Origin: CAZQRW01 sp964596115
GTDB lineage: Bacteria; Hydrothermota; UBA3072; B12-G15
Length of the DNA: 22,386 bases
Assembly (NCBI GenBank): GCA_964596115.1
Contig: CAZQRW010000031.1
Location: 1-22,386, forward strand
Direction: 5' to 3'
The first letter of the stretch is position 1, and every line of letters begins with the position of its first letter. Under the pieces are notes generated by a model. That model did not search any database. It was given only the letters and a program-made list of their open reading frames with translations, and was not told where the DNA came from. This document shows positions 5,732-13,816 of the stretch, one piece after another. A program made the translations under genes and the position numbers.

Positions 5732-7728
5732 GATATCTGATTACAAGTGCTCTACCATATGCGAATGGGCCAATACATATAGGTCATCTTGCAGGCGCAT
5801 ATCTCCCTGCAGATATTTTTGTGAGATTCCTAAAAAAGTCAGGAGAGGATGCCATTCATATATGTGGTACAGATGAGAATGGTGTACCTATTACTATTGC
5901 TGCTGAAAAAGAGGGTGTTTCCCCGATTGTGATTGCTGATAGATACCATAAAATAATTGAAAAGGATTTTAACGATGTATACATCAAGTTTGACAATTTC
6001 TCTCGCACTACCACAGAAATCCACAAGATAATCTCCCAGAAATTTTTTATGAGACTTCTTGAAAAAGGCTATATTGACAAAAGGGAGAGCACCCAGTTTT
6101 ATTGCCCAAACTGTAAACGATTTCTTCCCGATAGGTATGTTGAAGGCACATGTCCATACTGTGGATATAAATCTGCGAGGGGGGATCAATGCGAGCAGTG
6201 TGGAAGATGGCTTGAACCAACCCTTCTTATAAATTCCCATTGTAAGATATGTGGCACTACACCTATTCAGAAAAAAACAGTACACTGGTATCTGAGACTT
6301 GATATGTTCGAAGAGAAATTGAGGAAATGGCTTGAGGGGAAAAACTGGAAAGACAATGTTATGAGTGAGCTTATGAAATGGCTTAAAGAGGGACTGAGGC
6401 CAAGGCCGATTACAAGAGATATCCAGTGGGGCGTACCGGTTCCTCTCAAGGAAGCAAAAGGAAAGGTACTCTATGTCTGGTTCGATGCACCTATAGGTTA
6501 CATTTCTTCGACAATTGAATGGGCTGAAAAGAGGGGTAATCCAGAATTATGGAAAGATTTCTGGATGGATAAAAATACAAGGCTCATTCATTTTATTGGT
6601 AAGGACAATAAAGTATTTCACGGCATAATCTGGCCTGCAACCTTAATGGGTTATGGTGAGTTTATACTTCCTGATAATATTCCTTCGAATGAATTCTTGA
6701 ACCTTGAAGGGGATAAAATTTCTACAAGCAGAGATTGGGCTATATGGATAGGGGAATTTGCTCGTAAATTTGATCCAGATTACTTAAGGTTCTATCTTAC
6801 ATTAATAATGCCTGAAACAAAAGATTCGAATTTTTCCTATGATGATTTTTATGCAAGAACACAGGCGGAACTAATTGATAATTTTGGCAACTTTGTCAAT
6901 AGGACATTTGGATTTATAAAAAATTATAGGGGTGGAATCGTACCACATCCAGGGGAAATGGATAACGAAGATAGAGAAATATTGAATGCTATAGGCCTAA
7001 CTGCTGAGGGCATCAAAAAAGATATTCTTTCTTTCCGATTCAAAAAGGCCTTAAGAAAATTCATAGGGCTTTCGACAACTGCAAACAGGTATTTTGATAC
7101 AAAAGCCCCCTGGAAAACGCGAAAAATTGACGAGAAAAGGACTGATACGACACTATATATCTCATCCGCACTTGTCGATGGGCTTTCAGATATAGGAGAG
7201 ATTTTTGTCCCAGGAGGCTCAGTTAGAATAAAGAAGATGCTAAATTTGAGTCCCAGAAAATGGGATTTTATAAAATACCCAGAATTAAAGGGAGGGGAAT
7301 CATTATCTGATGTGGCTCCTCCATATGAAAAAATTGACAAAGAGAAAATAAAAATAGAAAAAAGGAGGTTTGGTATGGAAGGAAAACCCGAAGAGAAGGA
7401 AAAGGAGTATGTTACTATTGATGATTTTAAAAAGATGGGATTAAAGATTGGTAAAATAGTAGAGGTGACGGATGTTGAACATGCAGACAAGCTCTATAAA
7501 CTAACTGTAGATCTTGGTGAGGAGAAAAGAACACTTATTGCAGGTCTTAAATCTATCTATACAAAAGAGGAACTTGAGGGTAGAAATATCGTTGTAATAA
7601 CGAATCTTCAACCTGCAACAATAAGGGGTATAAAATCAGAGGGTATGCTACTTGCAGCAGATAGTGGTGAGGTCATTAGTATCCTTTCACCAGATAAGGA
7701 TGTCGCTCCGGGGACAGAGGTAAGGTAA
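5728..7728 (+). CDS. metG: methionine--tRNA ligase with C-terminal tRNA-binding domain
   Basis: This 666-aa enzyme charges tRNA-Met with methionine using ATP. The Rossmann-fold opening ITSALPYANGPIHIGHLAGA contains the HIGH motif, and the KMSKS-type loop is KISTSRDW at about residue 330. A connective insert at about 128-176 holds two zinc knuckles (CPNC..CPYC and CEQC..CKIC), as in the MetG1 type. After an acidic/basic linker, residues about 555-666 form an EMAP/Trbp111-like OB-fold domain that binds the tRNA elbow. The start is GTG, overlapping the ricT stop as GTGA, and SD GGAGAG lies upstream. An in-frame ATG at 7375 with a perfect SD could also yield the tRNA-binding domain alone. Confidence 0.97.
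   Translation: MRYLITSALPYANGPIHIGHLAGAYLPADIFVRFLKKSGEDAIHICGTDENGVPITIAAEKEGVSPIVIADRYHKIIEKDFNDVYIKFDNFSRTTTEIHKIISQKFFMRLLEKGYIDKRESTQFYCPNCKRFLPDRYVEGTCPYCGYKSARGDQCEQCGRWLEPTLLINSHCKICGTTPIQKKTVHWYLRLDMFEEKLRKWLEGKNWKDNVMSELMKWLKEGLRPRPITRDIQWGVPVPLKEAKGKVLYVWFDAPIGYISSTIEWAEKRGNPELWKDFWMDKNTRLIHFIGKDNKVFHGIIWPATLMGYGEFILPDNIPSNEFLNLEGDKISTSRDWAIWIGEFARKFDPDYLRFYLTLIMPETKDSNFSYDDFYARTQAELIDNFGNFVNRTFGFIKNYRGGIVPHPGEMDNEDREILNAIGLTAEGIKKDILSFRFKKALRKFIGLSTTANRYFDTKAPWKTRKIDEKRTDTTLYISSALVDGLSDIGEIFVPGGSVRIKKMLNLSPRKWDFIKYPELKGGESLSDVAPPYEKIDKEKIKIEKRRFGMEGKPEEKEKEYVTIDDFKKMGLKIGKIVEVTDVEHADKLYKLTVDLGEEKRTLIAGLKSIYTKEELEGRNIVVITNLQPATIRGIKSEGMLLAADSGEVISILSPDKDVAPGTEVR
7361..7377 (+). promoter_or_regulatory. 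internal ribosome-binding site and start codon inside metG
   Basis: AAAGGAGG at 7361-7368 is followed, after a 6-nt gap, by ATG at 7375-7377. The ATG is in frame with metG (codon 550) at the boundary between the linker and the tRNA-binding domain. Initiation here would give a 117-residue protein ending at 7728, similar in size to the free tRNA-binding protein Trbp111. The site is stronger than the ribosome-binding sites of most genes in this operon. Its use is inference. Confidence 0.45.
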
Positions 7729-8520
7729 TTGCGCCTGGTAAACGGTGCTATTGCTGCATTATGTGTAATATCAGGGGGCTTTGTAAGCCCCTTCCCTTTA
7801 ACTCTGAAAACACTATTTGCCTCTATATCTATATTTTTTCTTACGCTGGGTGGAAATGTGATTAATGACTACTTTGATAGGGATGTAGACAAAATTAATA
7901 GACCAGAGAGATGGATCCCATCTGGGAAGATGAGGGCGAAGGATATGCTTCTCCTCTCTATTCTTTTGTTTTTTATTGGACTTGTCTCTGCATATCTTTC
8001 TGGTGTTATTATTTTCTTCATTGATTTATTTATTGTGACTTTTCTCATTCTTTATACGCCATTTTTTAAACCACGTCCCCTTGTAGGGAACGTTGTTGTC
8101 GCCTTTCTGGCAGCCCTTGTATTTCCTATAGGTGCACTTTCAACGGGATCGATAAAGGGATCTATATTCCCTTTTATTTTTGCATTCTTAATCCAATTTT
8201 CACGTGAGTTGGCAAAGGATATAGAGGACATACCTGGTGATATAAAGGTGAAAATGAGAACCTTTCCCATTCTATTTGGAGAAAAAAATGCAGAGAAAAT
8301 TATTCTTTTATCGCTTTATCTTCTCTTTTTTACAACGTTAGCTTCTATTTTTTTCTATCCAGTAATATTCCGCATAGCAATGATATTACTTGTGGATATA
8401 CCTCTTATTTTTGTTATTATCCTTATATATAGAAAACTGGAATGGAGTAAACTCCAGAGATTATTAAAAATCCTTATGATTTCTGGTTTAATTGCCATTA
8501 CCACAGGGGGCATAAGATGA
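7729..8520 (+). CDS. UbiA-family prenyltransferase (DGGGP synthase-like)
   Basis: A 263-aa integral membrane protein with about eight hydrophobic segments. The first Asp-rich motif is NVINDYFDRDVDKINRPERW (about residues 42-61) and the second is KDIEDIPGDIKVK (about 163-175); these bind Mg-pyrophosphate of the polyprenyl donor. The R-x-x-N opening and the second motif resemble (S)-2,3-di-O-geranylgeranylglyceryl phosphate synthase, the archaeal membrane-lipid enzyme found in some FCB-group bacteria. Quinone or chlorophyll-type UbiA enzymes are the alternative. The start is TTG directly after the metG stop, with GAGG 8-9 bases upstream; the end overlaps uppP as ATGA. Family is certain, substrate is not. 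Confidence 0.85.
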   Translation: MRLVNGAIAALCVISGGFVSPFPLTLKTLFASISIFFLTLGGNVINDYFDRDVDKINRPERWIPSGKMRAKDMLLLSILLFFIGLVSAYLSGVIIFFIDLFIVTFLILYTPFFKPRPLVGNVVVAFLAALVFPIGALSTGSIKGSIFPFIFAFLIQFSRELAKDIEDIPGDIKVKMRTFPILFGEKNAEKIILLSLYLLFFTTLASIFFYPVIFRIAMILLVDIPLIFVIILIYRKLEWSKLQRLLKILMISGLIAITTGGIR

Positions 8521-9257
8521 AATCAATAATAATGGGACTCATTCAGGGTCTGACGGAATTCTTGCCTGTATCCAGTTCAGGTCACCTCGTTGTGATGAAG
8601 AATTTACTTCACATTGGTGAGAAGGGAATAGAATGGGAAGTATTTTTACACCTGGGAACCTTCCTTTCAATCATCCTCTATTTTAATAAAAGGATTATTA
8701 ATTATTTAAAACCGAAACCACTATTATTAATAATTATCGGTACTATACCAGCTGGAATAGTTGGATACCTGTTCAAGAGCAATGTTGAATCAACATTTTC
8801 AAATTATATATTTACCATTCCAGCCTTCCTTTTTACAGGGGTCATTCTCTTCCTCACAAAATTTACAAAGGGAGAAAGGAAAGAACTGAATTACAGGGAT
8901 GCAATCCTTATAGGGTGTGCACAGGCAATAGCACTACTGCCTGGCGTGTCACGCTCAGGTATGACAATATCCACAGCATTGTTTCTTGGATTGGGATTCT
9001 ACAGTGCCTTTGAATTTTCGTTTATGCTGGCAATACCAGCACTTGCAGGGGCTTTTATATTGGAGACCTCTAAGATGAATTTTTCAAATCTCCACATTAG
9101 CCCTATTATTGTTGGCACAACAGTTGCCTTTTTGTCGGGTCTATTTGCACTTTATTTACTTGATAGGATATTAAAAATAAGAAGGTTGTATTTATTTAGT
9201 TTCTATGTGTGGTTTATTTCTTTTCTTTTAATGGCTGCCCTGTTTTTTCGGATATAG
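8517..9257 (+). CDS. uppP: undecaprenyl-diphosphatase UppP (BacA)
   Basis: A 246-aa membrane phosphatase that removes the terminal phosphate of undecaprenyl diphosphate, regenerating the carrier used for peptidoglycan and surface polysaccharides. Both family signatures are seen: QGLTEFLPVSSSGHLV at residues 9-24 with the Glu and Ser/His cluster, and LLPGVSRSGMTIS at about 141-153 containing the catalytic Arg-Ser region. Hydrophobic segments fill the rest. It is slightly shorter than E. coli UppP (273 aa). It is coupled to the UbiA gene by an ATGA overlap, grouping two polyprenyl-diphosphate enzymes. Its last 44 bases overlap the convergent lipoprotein gene. Confidence 0.95.
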   Translation: MKSIIMGLIQGLTEFLPVSSSGHLVVMKNLLHIGEKGIEWEVFLHLGTFLSIILYFNKRIINYLKPKPLLLIIIGTIPAGIVGYLFKSNVESTFSNYIFTIPAFLFTGVILFLTKFTKGERKELNYRDAILIGCAQAIALLPGVSRSGMTISTALFLGLGFYSAFEFSFMLAIPALAGAFILETSKMNFSNLHISPIIVGTTVAFLSGLFALYLLDRILKIRRLYLFSFYVWFISFLLMAALFFRI

Positions 9258-9702
9258 TACCTTCTAATTTTCTTATTTGTCTTTCAATATATTCCTGCAT
9301 TGGTTTATTCTTTGGATTGATCAGGGCACCTGCTACCCAGTTAAACTCTTTTTCAGACATATTGTTGGTTTTATATATTGAATCTTGAACTATTTTCCAT
9401 TTTCTATTGAGTTCTTCCCATGCCTTTGCCACCTCAGGATGTGCCTTCTTGTATTTTTCATCATAGATTTCATTCATATCTTCTGAAATATTATATTTTT
9501 TTCTGAATTCCTCAATCCTTTTTGCCTCGTCATTCACGGCTCTATTGAGGGCAACAGAGACATTCACATACCTCGCAGCCTGAGATTTTCTTATGAGTCC
9601 ATCCGAAGGAGGTATAAATCCCTCCGGGTTTTTATTATTATCTTTTTTATTACATCCAGCAAAAGTCAACATAATTACAGCAAACACCCAGAAACCTCTC
9701 AT
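9214..9702 (-). CDS. predicted lipoprotein, unknown function
   Basis: A 162-aa protein with a hydrophobic signal ending in a lipobox-like LTFAGC (Cys at residue 17), then an Asn/Lys-rich linker and a helical, charged body with several Trp and Tyr residues. The C-terminal half repeats a Lys/Glu-rich pattern. I recognise no family. I chose the ATG at 9702, eight bases after GGAGG. A TTG two codons upstream (9708) is in frame but lies only two bases from the SD. The gene ends inside uppP, so the two convergent transcripts overlap by at least 44 nt. Confidence 0.7.
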   Translation of the reverse strand: MRGFWVFAVIMLTFAGCNKKDNNKNPEGFIPPSDGLIRKSQAARYVNVSVALNRAVNDEAKRIEEFRKKYNISEDMNEIYDEKYKKAHPEVAKAWEELNRKWKIVQDSIYKTNNMSEKEFNWVAGALINPKNKPMQEYIERQIRKLEGTISEKTGQPLKEKK

Positions 9703-9723
9703 ATTCAAAACCTCCTTTTTGAA

Positions 9724-9751
9724 ATATTATTTAAAATTTAACATATGTCAA
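9724..9751 (-). promoter_or_regulatory. sigma70-type promoter of the lipoprotein gene
   Basis: Read on the minus strand: TTGACA (9751-9746), a 16-nt spacer and TAATAT (9729-9724), about 20 bp before the lipoprotein start. Both hexamers are close to consensus. Confidence 0.55.
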
Positions 9752-9839
9752 GACTTGATTTGTACACCCCATAGTATTTATTTTATTAAGGCCCGGAGAT
9801 TTTCTTCCAGAAGCCCGATAAACCTGAGAGAGTGAACAG

Positions 9840-9874
9840 AAAAAAGGGCCCACCCTATTGTGAGAGATGGGCCC
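9840..9874 (-). terminator. Rho-independent terminator after the propeller gene
   Basis: On the minus strand, GGGCCCA (9874-9868) pairs with TGGGCCC (9852-9846) across a 15-nt loop and is followed immediately by six T residues (9845-9840). It lies 16 bp after the stop codon of the 1015-aa gene. The stem is GC-rich in AT-rich surroundings. Confidence 0.85.
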
Positions 9875-9890
9875 AATAATCTAAAAATTC

Positions 9891-12800
9891 TTACCTTATC
9901 ACCAACATCTTTTTTATGACTGCATCCCCATTTGCAACCAATCTGTAGAAGTAAACACCGTTAGCAACGTTTCGGTTATTTTCGTTCTTTCCATTCCATA
10001 CAGCGATTCCAGTAAAAGTAGTTCTGTCCACAGTGGGTATTAGAGTCTTCACAAGCCGTCCACTAATATTATAGATCTTTATCTTTACATTTCTTGTATT
10101 TTTAGGGACTGCAAACCTTATAGTAGTCGAGTTTCTTACCGGGTTTGGGTAGTTCTGTGAGAGCCATAATACATTTGTATTGTTATTATCCTCTATACCG
10201 GCGCCTGAAACAGTTAATTTTACGGGCTCATCATAGGGATTTTCGTCAGGGTCATTGGAAACAATATGAAGGCTACCATAGTATATGCCATTTGCCAGAC
10301 CAGTAGTATCAACCTCAATGAGTACTGATTGAGAGTCACCAGGGGATATATTAAAGGATGCAGGAAGGGTGGACTTTATCCAGGTTTCACCAGAATTGAT
10401 ATCTGTCACCTGTAATTCCCCTATACCAACATTGTAGACCATCATATTTCCTGAAACCGCACCTTCCTGTGCAACTATCGCCCTCACCCCATAGGGATAA
10501 GCATAATTATAGTTTCCAAGGTCTTCCCACGAACCCGGGTCTCCGTTGAGGTTTATGTAGGTGTGATGATCAGATGTATGGTTGTCATACCCAAGATACC
10601 AATCTGGAGGGCTAACGATGCTGTTATAGCAGATCCCCAGCCAGAAATTTGGTGGTAAAAAGACGCTGGAATCGGAAAGGTCTATATAATTCCAGGCATT
10701 GGGGGTTGGGGTGGGCATATTTAAATCAACATATAGTGGGGTAGCACCGCTTGCAGGTACACCTGCATTGTCTCCCCATACATACAGCCTATAATCTGTA
10801 CCATTAAAAGAACCAAAATAAATCATAACACCCAAAAGGTAGGTAGGTTTAGTATAATCAAATTTTGTTGCAAATCCATATGTCTCATCTGGGGTAGGTG
10901 TGTAAGTGGCACCTTGGATACCCAGGGCACTCTCCATTGTTCCGTCATCGTAGTATAGTGTATCAGGTGTGTATGCCTTTGAATAATTTCCCTTTGATTG
11001 CTGGGTTGTTTGACTGACTGAAACAACAGGTAGAGGCTCTTTGTCAATCTGGAAGACCCTTCTTGAGTAGTTTCCAGATGTATTCTCATAATGTACAGGA
11101 GAAAATCTCTGATATTTGCTGCCGGCAGTGATCACAACGGTATCAGGACTCACGGCAATATCAGGAGGCATATATGTATATCTTGTGACAATTCCTCCAT
11201 TGCCCATAGCAATACCAAGATTAGCATTGGCAAAATCAAGTCCCCATAGGCCTATCGTACAGGGAATAGAGACCTGTACCCAGGTTACACCCCCATCTGT
11301 TGTATGGAGGGCGTAGTCTCCTAACCCTACAGCCCACGCCTCTGTGGAATCAATGGCTACAATCCTGGTTAAAGTATAGGTAACACCTGATGTCTGAGCA
11401 GTCCAGGTTGCACCTCCATCAGTGGTATGAAGAATTACCCCACTTGACCCATCCACCCATCCGTTCAATGTATCTACGAAGGAAACATCATAAATGGTAC
11501 TTGTGACACCTGATGTCTGGGCAGTCCAGGTTGCACCTCCATCATTTGTGTAAAGGATGGTACCGCTTGCACCAACGGCCCAGCCAATATTTTCTGTCAA
11601 AAATTCAACGCTCTTAAAATCAATGCTTACACCGCTTGTCTGCGTTGCCCAGGTTGACCCACCATCGTTGGAGTGTATGATGACGCCGTCTTTTCCAACG
11701 ATCCAGACCATTGTATCGTTTACTGCGGAGACGTCAATTAGATCTGCACCGGTTCCACTCGTTTGTGCAGTCCAGGTCTCACCACCATCTGTAGTGGAGA
11801 GGATTGTATCATGGTAACATGCAGCCCATCCATGAAGGGTATCTGCGAAATCTATGCCGTAAATCCAGCTGGTGAAAGGGACAGTTTTTCTATCCCATCT
11901 CAGCCCTCCATCGTTTGAGCCAATTATAGTTCCATTGTTTCCAGAACCCCAGACATGGTTTTCATCAACGAATGTCGTTCTTCTCAATCCACTCGTGGTA
12001 GCATCTGTTTGAGCCACCCAGGAGACCCCTCCATCTGTGGTATGAAATATGGCACCACCAGCCCCTACAAGCCAGCCAGAGAGGGTATCTGCAAAGTACG
12101 ATCCCAGGAACCAGTCAAGGGAGAACCCCTGTGGATTCCAGGTTGTTCCGCCGTCATTTGTATGAAGGATTACACCGTTTAAACCTGCAGCCCAGAGATG
12201 TAGACTATCACCCACAGCAATGGTATAAAGAGAAGTAGAGGTTCCACTTGTTTGTTCGGCCCATGTAGCTCCTCCATCAGTTGTATGTATAATATGACCG
12301 AGGCTTGTAACGGCCCATCCATTAAGCGTATCAGTAAAAGCGGTTCCATAAATTGTTTTACCGGCTGGATTGGTCTGTTCTGTCCAGTTGATGCCGCCAT
12401 CAGAGGTATGGTAGATGTGTTTCGATCCGGTTACCCATCCATGGAGACTATCTACAAAGAAGATTGTATAGATATGGTAGGTAGTAACAGTAACCGTAAG
12501 GGTATCCCAGGTTGTTCCTCCATCAATAGTGTGGAGCAATGTTCCATAACTTCCACCTGCCCAACCATTGAGGGAATCCAAAAAGAAAATTGCGTCTAAT
12601 CTATTACTAGTGCCACTTGTCTGTTGTGTCCAGGTAGCGCCACCATCTGTGGTATGAACGATAACCCCGTTACTGCCAGATATCCAGCCTTTTAAACTGT
12701 CGACAAAACTCACTCCATAGAGCCTGCTTGTAACACCACTCTCCTGTATCCCCCAGTGTGCACCACCATCAGAGGTATGCCTGATCCTACCATAGTTATC

Positions 12801-12938
12801 CGTTGCCCAGCCATTGTTGCCCACAAACTGTACATTACTCAGGTAACCGCCAGTTACGAACTCCCAATCAGCATGTAAGGAGAGCGTGCTTACCAAAAAA
12901 ATACCGACAAAAACAATACCCATTTTAGATATTCTCAT
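9891..12938 (-). CDS. secreted Ycf48/BNR-like double beta-propeller protein with T9SS-type sorting domain
   Basis: A 1015-aa exported protein. It has a signal peptide (residues 1-23, ending LSLHA), then 13 repeats of about 41 aa, each closing with D-G-G-x-x-W and usually opening W-x-x-Q-T-S-G, followed by a 14th degenerate repeat near residues 575-600. Fourteen blades would make two seven-bladed propellers of the Ycf48 or sialidase-like type. The middle (about 600-830) looks like a jelly-roll domain rich in Tyr, Asp and Gly. An Ig-like domain (about 835-920) contains IVSNDPDENPY. The last 85 residues hold NYPNP, IYNISGRLVKTL and NGVYFYRL, the FlgD-Ig/T9SS type A sorting signature. It is probably surface-attached or released; the ligand is unknown. 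It has its own promoter and terminator, so it is monocistronic. Confidence 0.88.
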   Translation of the reverse strand: MRISKMGIVFVGIFLVSTLSLHADWEFVTGGYLSNVQFVGNNGWATDNYGRIRHTSDGGAHWGIQESGVTSRLYGVSFVDSLKGWISGSNGVIVHTTDGGATWTQQTSGTSNRLDAIFFLDSLNGWAGGSYGTLLHTIDGGTTWDTLTVTVTTYHIYTIFFVDSLHGWVTGSKHIYHTSDGGINWTEQTNPAGKTIYGTAFTDTLNGWAVTSLGHIIHTTDGGATWAEQTSGTSTSLYTIAVGDSLHLWAAGLNGVILHTNDGGTTWNPQGFSLDWFLGSYFADTLSGWLVGAGGAIFHTTDGGVSWVAQTDATTSGLRRTTFVDENHVWGSGNNGTIIGSNDGGLRWDRKTVPFTSWIYGIDFADTLHGWAACYHDTILSTTDGGETWTAQTSGTGADLIDVSAVNDTMVWIVGKDGVIIHSNDGGSTWATQTSGVSIDFKSVEFLTENIGWAVGASGTILYTNDGGATWTAQTSGVTSTIYDVSFVDTLNGWVDGSSGVILHTTDGGATWTAQTSGVTYTLTRIVAIDSTEAWAVGLGDYALHTTDGGVTWVQVSIPCTIGLWGLDFANANLGIAMGNGGIVTRYTYMPPDIAVSPDTVVITAGSKYQRFSPVHYENTSGNYSRRVFQIDKEPLPVVSVSQTTQQSKGNYSKAYTPDTLYYDDGTMESALGIQGATYTPTPDETYGFATKFDYTKPTYLLGVMIYFGSFNGTDYRLYVWGDNAGVPASGATPLYVDLNMPTPTPNAWNYIDLSDSSVFLPPNFWLGICYNSIVSPPDWYLGYDNHTSDHHTYINLNGDPGSWEDLGNYNYAYPYGVRAIVAQEGAVSGNMMVYNVGIGELQVTDINSGETWIKSTLPASFNISPGDSQSVLIEVDTTGLANGIYYGSLHIVSNDPDENPYDEPVKLTVSGAGIEDNNNTNVLWLSQNYPNPVRNSTTIRFAVPKNTRNVKIKIYNISGRLVKTLIPTVDRTTFTGIAVWNGKNENNRNVANGVYFYRLVANGDAVIKKMLVIR

Positions 12939-12999
12939 AACTCCTCCCTCATTTTAATTTTTCGACAAAAATCCTTGCCCGGCCTAAGGTAGCAATTTA

Positions 13000-13028
13000 A
13001 TTTTACATTTGTTTATATTTTTTGTCAA
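13000..13028 (-). promoter_or_regulatory. consensus sigma70 promoter of the propeller gene
   Basis: Read on the minus strand: TTGACA (13028-13023), exactly 17 nt, then TAAAAT (13005-13000). It lies about 62 bp upstream of the ATG at 12938, which has a GGAGG Shine-Dalgarno. The -35 box is a perfect match and the -10 box 5 of 6. Confidence 0.65.
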
Positions 13029-13214
13029 GTAGTTTTTTGGTGTCAGTCTCTAAATTTTAAATTTTACTAAAGACATAAAGGCGGGTAATATTGTCAAAAT
13101 GTAGTCAAGAAGCAAAGGAGGATATAAAAGGCAGGATACAGGAGACAGAATATAGCAAAGACAAACGACGAGACATAAATCTCATCTTTCGAGTATATAT
13201 ATTTTTTTTCTTTT

Positions 13215-13351
13215 GGTATTCTATACGAAAAGACAGGATTAATTGTCCCAGCGAGACAATTACCCTTCGGAGCTCAACCTCGCTCTCACAAGATTACATC
13301 TTGGGAACCTTGCCCGCTCGGTTTCCGATACGCTTTTCTTTATAGAATACC
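13215..13351. repeat. 137-bp inverted-repeat element with three internal hairpins
   Basis: The arms GGTATTCTATA (13215-13225) and TATAGAATACC (13341-13351) are perfect inverse copies; the match continues inward with one indel (CGAAAAG against CTTTTC). Between them lie an 8-bp stem TAATTGTC/GACAATTA (13240-13262), a 6-bp stem CAAGAT/ATCTTG with 3-nt loop (13289-13303) and TCGG/CCGA (13318-13328). The segment is more GC-rich than its surroundings. It could be a miniature mobile element or a structured RNA of multi-branch form. Strand is undetermined. Confidence 0.45.
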
Positions 13352-13362
13352 GGGACAGACAG

Positions 13363-13500
13363 GCAAGGTAGGAGAAGTATAAAAAAATGGCGAGGTAGGG
13401 GTCAAAATAGAACGAATAGCGAGGTAGGAGCCGAGATGGAAAGAATAGCAAGGTAGAAGAGGTATAGAACGAAAGGCAAGGGGAAAAGAAAGATATAAGG
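13363..13500. repeat. degenerate tandem repeat, five units of 27-29 bp
   Basis: The phrase GC(A/G)AGG begins units at 13363, 13390, 13419, 13448 and 13476, each followed by a purine-rich stretch (TAGGAG or TAGAAG and an A-rich tail such as ATAGAACGAA). Spacing is 27, 29, 29 and 28 bp. The strand asymmetry is strong: nearly all purine on the plus strand. Frames that read through it on the minus strand give a Phe/Tyr/Leu/Pro-rich spurious translation. Confidence 0.55.
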
Positions 13501-13526
13501 TAAAAAAAGTAGAAAGTAAAAAGACC

Positions 13527-13602
13527 GTGATTCGTAATTCGTGAATCGTGAGAGAAAACAAAAGACGAGGTTCTCACGTCGCTGCGTTCCTCAGGATGAC
13601 AA
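13527..13602. repeat. short low-complexity repeats
   Basis: At 13527-13552 about four imperfect 7-mers follow each other (GTGATTC, GTAATTC, GTGAATC, GTGAG). At 13564-13602 there is a block whose minus-strand translation reads CHPEERSDVRTSS, a phrase familiar from spurious ORFs over dispersed intergenic repeats in many genomes. Neither is coding. They look like decayed members of dispersed repeat families. Confidence 0.4.
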
Positions 13603-13816
13603 CATATAAACGCCATAAGAAGAAAAATGAGCCTAAAAATATGATATTTTATATAGTAAAAACATATGACCTCTTGCGTAGGAATAACAAAAGGTTTTAT
13701 TTCTATTGTGGTTATACCTGCAGATGTTGAACAAAAAATTCGATCTGTTTCCAACTATTCCAATTGCCATCTTTTTGCCTGTTCTTAACTTTATTTTCCC
13801 TTTCCTGAGATAAACT

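Larger units (their letters stand above)
12939..13816. other. 878-bp gene-free stretch with promoter, structured element and repeats
   Basis: No credible protein gene is seen here on either strand. It holds the promoter of the propeller gene (13000-13028), a 137-bp inverted-repeat element with internal hairpins (13215-13351), a degenerate tandem repeat (13363-13500) and two short low-complexity repeats (13527-13602). In 13604-13816 I see nothing beyond AT-rich sequence; no clear terminator follows the DUF5916 gene, whose stop is at 13817. Confidence 0.7.

Noticed and set aside
6924..7490. Long minus-strand frame (188 codons) inside metG
   Set aside because: It is a Ser/Phe/Ile-rich mirror of the metG codons with no SD or family resemblance.
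9593..9835. Plus-strand 80-codon frame opposite the lipoprotein start
   Set aside because: It overlaps the lipoprotein signal sequence and its promoter, has no SD and no recognisable domain.
9781..9840. Possible riboswitch-like sequence before the terminator (CCTGAGAG phrase)
   Set aside because: It lacks the paired helices and second signature of TPP or glycine riboswitches and lies downstream, not upstream, of the nearest genes.
13260..13754. Minus-strand 164-codon open frame in the intergenic gap
   Set aside because: Its translation runs through tandem repeats, a hairpin element and the CHPEERSDV-type repeat; there is no SD and the Phe/Ser/Tyr-rich composition is not protein-like.
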